Positions 61,208 through 64,000 of a stretch of 64,000 bases of DNA are shown here, piece by piece. The stretch comes from CAZDXB01 sp964509335. Lineage in GTDB: Bacteria; Bacteroidota; Ignavibacteria; Kapaibacteriales; UBA2268. The stretch's first letter is position 1; each line of letters starts with the position of its first letter. Under the pieces are notes generated by a model. That model searched no databases. It had not been told where the DNA came from and saw nothing but the letters and a program-made list of their open reading frames with translations. Location: assembly GCA_964509335.1 (NCBI GenBank), contig CAZDXB010000003.1, forward strand, positions 106,299-170,298, given 5' to 3'. Made by a program: the position numbers and the translations under genes.

Positions 61208-62518
61208 ATGAGATTATTAATGTGCGCAATTAGCTTGTCCCTTCTTTTGTCAGGCGGTTTAAACGCGGCTTTTGACAAAGCCAAAGTAACCGTTAAGTTG
61301 ACGGATAAATCGGAAGCTCCGTTAAAGAATATGAAATTCGATATTGTGAATTCTGAAAATGAAGTAGTTCAAAAAGCGAATACAGACGACGAAGGGGTTT
61401 ACCAAACGAAACTTCTTAAGGGCGAGAGTTATTTGATTTTATTAAACAAAGACGGCAACGAATGGAAGTTCTCCTTGGACATCCCCAACAAACCCGGTCC
61501 GCGATCCTATAGATTCAGCTATAAAGTATATATGCAAAGCGGTACCCAAGTGTATTACGAAAAGAAGAAAAAAGGAGACGAGAAATCGTCAAAATATTGC
61601 GACGTTACTATAAAAATAAAAGACGAAACGGGTATGCCTTTGCCGAGACAACCGTTTGAAATAATTGGCAAAGGAGGAATATTCAGAAAAGAAGCTAAAA
61701 CCGACAGTCTCGGAGTTTACGAAACGAAGTTAGAGAAAGGCGAGAAATACGAGTTGGTATGCGAAATCGACGGGTATAATTTCTATTCGAATTTCAAAAT
61801 TTCGCTAATGGCTAACGTCTATTCTTTCGATTTCGATATTAACTTTGAAAAGATTGAACGCGAGATTGTGGACACTGCTTATACCGCGTCTGTCGAGGCG
61901 GGGAAATATCCGCTGACTCTCGTTATTCGCGTTGTTAATCCCGAAGGAGTTCCGCAAGATAAATGTAAGGTAATCGTTGAAGAATCGAACAAAAAAGTGT
62001 TTTCGGGAATGACCGAAGAAGCCGGAGAAATATCGACAAAAGCTAAAAGAAACAGAGTTTACGAAGCTTTCGTTCGGAAGTTCGGAAAGACTTTCAGATA
62101 CGAGATAACTCCGCCGAAAGATACTAGTGCAAGCGAGTTTGTTTACGTCGCCGAAGTCGATTTTGATTTTAAGCCGCTTAGAAAATTCAACTTGAACGCT
62201 TATTTTGACACGGGTAGATGGGATTTAAGAGAAGAATCTTTCCCCGCGTTAAATTTGCTCGCTAAGAATATGAAAGAAAATCCGAAAATGGTGATTGAAA
62301 TCGGCGGGCATACCGACGACGTCGGCGGTTATAAATCAAATCAAAGATTATCGGAAAAAAGGGCTCGCTCGGTTAAAAAATATTTGATAAAGAAAGGAAT
62401 ATCTGGCGAACGCCTGTTTTATAAAGGATACGGCGAGATGAGACCCGTAGCGACAAACAAAACGCCGCAAGGACGGCAGTTGAATAGAAGAATCGAGGTA
62501 ACAGTTTTAGCCGAATAA
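61208..62518 (+). CDS. OmpA-family protein with N-terminal Ig-like repeats
   Basis: A 436-residue protein with a signal peptide (1-20), three beta-sandwich repeats similar to carboxypeptidase regulatory domains (about 25-115, 128-215, 230-315; each has a G-V/I-Y-x-T-K or comparable turn) and an OmpA_C peptidoglycan-binding domain (about 325-436) with GGHTDDVGG, NQRLSEKRARSVKKYLIKKGI and NRRIEV. It should anchor to the cell wall from the outer membrane. It is followed by rmuC after 13 bp. Confidence 0.85.
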   Translation: MRLLMCAISLSLLLSGGLNAAFDKAKVTVKLTDKSEAPLKNMKFDIVNSENEVVQKANTDDEGVYQTKLLKGESYLILLNKDGNEWKFSLDIPNKPGPRSYRFSYKVYMQSGTQVYYEKKKKGDEKSSKYCDVTIKIKDETGMPLPRQPFEIIGKGGIFRKEAKTDSLGVYETKLEKGEKYELVCEIDGYNFYSNFKISLMANVYSFDFDINFEKIEREIVDTAYTASVEAGKYPLTLVIRVVNPEGVPQDKCKVIVEESNKKVFSGMTEEAGEISTKAKRNRVYEAFVRKFGKTFRYEITPPKDTSASEFVYVAEVDFDFKPLRKFNLNAYFDTGRWDLREESFPALNLLAKNMKENPKMVIEIGGHTDDVGGYKSNQRLSEKRARSVKKYLIKKGISGERLFYKGYGEMRPVATNKTPQGRQLNRRIEVTVLAE

Positions 62519-62531
62519 ATAGGGGGTATTT

Positions 62532-63878
62532 ATGGAAATAGTTTTATTGATAATCGGCTTGATAGTCGGTTCGGTTAGCGCGTGGCTAATAGCGAAATAT
62601 AAGTTCAAATCGCAAATGGGGTTTTCCAAGGAAGAAGCCGAGGAAGCAGAAAAACGAATTAACGAGTTAAAAGCTGAATTGGGCAAATTCGAAGAGTTGC
62701 TGAAAGACGAGAAAGAGAGAAGCAAGTCTTTATCGGAGGAAAGCGAGAATAAACATAAGCAGATTGTCGATATTAGTTCGCAATTGGCAAAAAAAGAACA
62801 ACGAGTAATAGGACTCGAGGAAAAACTCGAAGAGCAAAAAGGCGAACTCGAGGAATTATATAATCGCTTTAAGACCGAATTTGAAAATCTATCAAATAAA
62901 ATATTTGAGGATAAATCCGAAAAATTTACGGAGCTTAACAGAGATAATATCGAAAATATACTAAAACCGCTCGGCGAGAAAATCAAAGATTTTGAAACTA
63001 AAGTCGAGGAGACATACGACAAGGAGGCTCGCCAGAGGGCGTCTCTTAGCGGCGAAATAAAACAGCTAGTCGAGTTAAATCAAAAGATAAGTCAAGAGGC
63101 GAACAATCTGACGAAAGCCCTTAAAGGACAATCGAAAACCAGAGGCGATTGGGGAGAGGTGATTCTGGAAAACATACTCGAAAAATCGGGATTGGAAAAA
63201 GACAGGGAGTATTTTTTGCAGAAATCATATACCGTCGATTCCAAAAGATTTCAGCCGGACGCTGTTGTGGCTTTTCCCGACGATAGGAACGTAATTATCG
63301 ACTCAAAGGTCTCTTTGGTAGCTTACGAGAAGTATAGTTCAGCCGAAACAGAGGAAGAAGCTGAGAAAGCTTTGAAGGAGCATATAAATTCGATTAAAAA
63401 TCACATAAACGGATTAAGCTCTAAAAGCTATTGGAACATACCTGAATTGGACAGCTTAGATTTCGTAATTATGTTCGTTCCAATCGAGCCGGCTTATTTC
63501 GCGGCGATTAAAGCCGAGCCGAATTTATGGATGGAAGCTTACGAAAAGAAAATTCTGCTGATAAATCCGACGAATTTATTAGCCGTATTGAAGATGGCGG
63601 AAAATTTATGGCGACGCGAGCGGCAAAATAGAAACGCTCTGGAAATAGCCGAAAGGAGCGGCAAGCTATACGACAAATTTGTGGGTTTCTACGAGGATAT
63701 GCAAGGTCTCGGCGATAAATTAGATAAATCGGTGGAAACATACAACGACGCAATGAAAAAGCTAAAAGACGGCAGAGGGAATTTAGTCGGCAGAGTGGAA
63801 AAGATTAAGACATTAGGAGCGAAAACAAAGAAGAGCCTACCGAACGACGTTATCGCCCGTTTGGACGACGAAGATTAA
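62532..63878 (+). CDS. rmuC: DNA recombination protein RmuC
   Basis: A 448-residue protein with an N-terminal transmembrane helix (1-21), a long coiled coil (about 30-190) and the RmuC domain (about 195-400) with GDWGEVILENILEKSGL, QPDAVVAFPDDRNVIIDSKVSL and VPIEPAYFAAI. The PD-(D/E)xK-like core IDSK is intact. The family limits rearrangements at inverted repeats, fitting given the hairpin repeats nearby, though that may be coincidence. Confidence 0.92.
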   Translation: MEIVLLIIGLIVGSVSAWLIAKYKFKSQMGFSKEEAEEAEKRINELKAELGKFEELLKDEKERSKSLSEESENKHKQIVDISSQLAKKEQRVIGLEEKLEEQKGELEELYNRFKTEFENLSNKIFEDKSEKFTELNRDNIENILKPLGEKIKDFETKVEETYDKEARQRASLSGEIKQLVELNQKISQEANNLTKALKGQSKTRGDWGEVILENILEKSGLEKDREYFLQKSYTVDSKRFQPDAVVAFPDDRNVIIDSKVSLVAYEKYSSAETEEEAEKALKEHINSIKNHINGLSSKSYWNIPELDSLDFVIMFVPIEPAYFAAIKAEPNLWMEAYEKKILLINPTNLLAVLKMAENLWRRERQNRNALEIAERSGKLYDKFVGFYEDMQGLGDKLDKSVETYNDAMKKLKDGRGNLVGRVEKIKTLGAKTKKSLPNDVIARLDDED

Positions 63879-63889
63879 CGTTTCTCGAA

Positions 63890-63978
63890 CCCTCCCCAGC
63901 CCTTCCTTAGTAAAGGGAGGGGGCGAATATGTGTCTTAAGATGTGCCACGCCTGCGAGGTGTGGCACATCTGAAAGAC
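63890..63978. repeat. Hairpin repeats at the right edge
   Basis: After rmuC come an imperfect CCTCCCC...AGGGAGGGGG inverted repeat (63890-63923) and a long hairpin. In the hairpin AGATGTGCCAC (63939-63949) pairs perfectly with GTGGCACATCT (63961-63971), and GTCTT/AAGAC (63933-63937/63974-63978) extends the stem. They resemble dispersed palindromic elements, as at 59.3 kb. Confidence 0.75.
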
Positions 63979-64000
63979 GATTTGGGAATTAGAAAAATCG

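Overview
This is 64 kb of bacterial chromosome with no prophage, insertion sequence, CRISPR array or rRNA. Three lines of evidence point to the Bacteroidota/Chlorobiota side of the tree, most plausibly an Ignavibacteria-like lineage. Secreted proteins carry C-terminal type IX secretion (T9SS) sorting domains, and there is a PorV/PorQ-type protein. Many genes have little or no Shine-Dalgarno sequence. There is also a motility-regulator block (flhF, flhG, fliA), unusual for ordinary Bacteroidota but known in Ignavibacteria. By eye the DNA is about 40% GC, and the taxonomy is inference from gene content only.

Layout. 1-9.2 kb: a TetR-TolC efflux operon (TolC cut by the window edge), purL, a membrane-anchored Pcm, a GAF-PAS histidine kinase, a family 4 glycosyltransferase and a CpoB-like coiled-coil/TPR protein. 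9.2-16.3 kb: gdhA behind a hairpin leader, an HDOD protein, waaA, a lipoprotein, tRNA-Asn, recO and a CNNM/CorC-type transporter. 16.3-21.2 kb: a signalling cluster of two near-identical NarL-type response regulators, a T9SS cargo protein and a divergent TPR histidine kinase. 21.2-28.2 kb: tsaD-cinA, a ribosomal protein S1 with a very long acidic tail, an amidohydrolase and two tandem ferredoxins. 28.2-42 kb: two glycosyltransferases, T9SS and outer-membrane proteins, dxs, tRNA-Asp and tRNA-Ala, an SDR, a LOG-family protein, a TPR-thioredoxin protein and PorV/PorQ. 42-49.6 kb: a minus-strand run reading flhF, flhG, a two-TM Glu/Lys-rich protein, fliA, HDOD, a degenerate histidine kinase and a TPR membrane protein. 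49.8-57.5 kb: a split transketolase with a lipoprotein gene between its halves, accD, a barrel protein, hpf, hprK and dsbD. 57.5-64 kb: an AT-rich pair of orphan envelope genes, a cluster of hairpin repeats, panC, yigZ, an OmpA-family protein and rmuC.

Most notable points. (1) A 21-bp near-palindrome, TTGTAGT-N7-ACTACAA, occurs upstream of one response regulator, in the divergent promoter region between the T9SS cargo gene and the histidine kinase, and about 40 kb away upstream of an orphan lipoprotein gene; this looks like a dispersed regulon. (2) Two signal-peptide genes appear to begin at ATT codons, each with a well-placed Shine-Dalgarno sequence. (3) The kinase beside fliA has lysine where the phosphoacceptor histidine belongs. 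(4) GATC appears to be strikingly scarce through the whole window.
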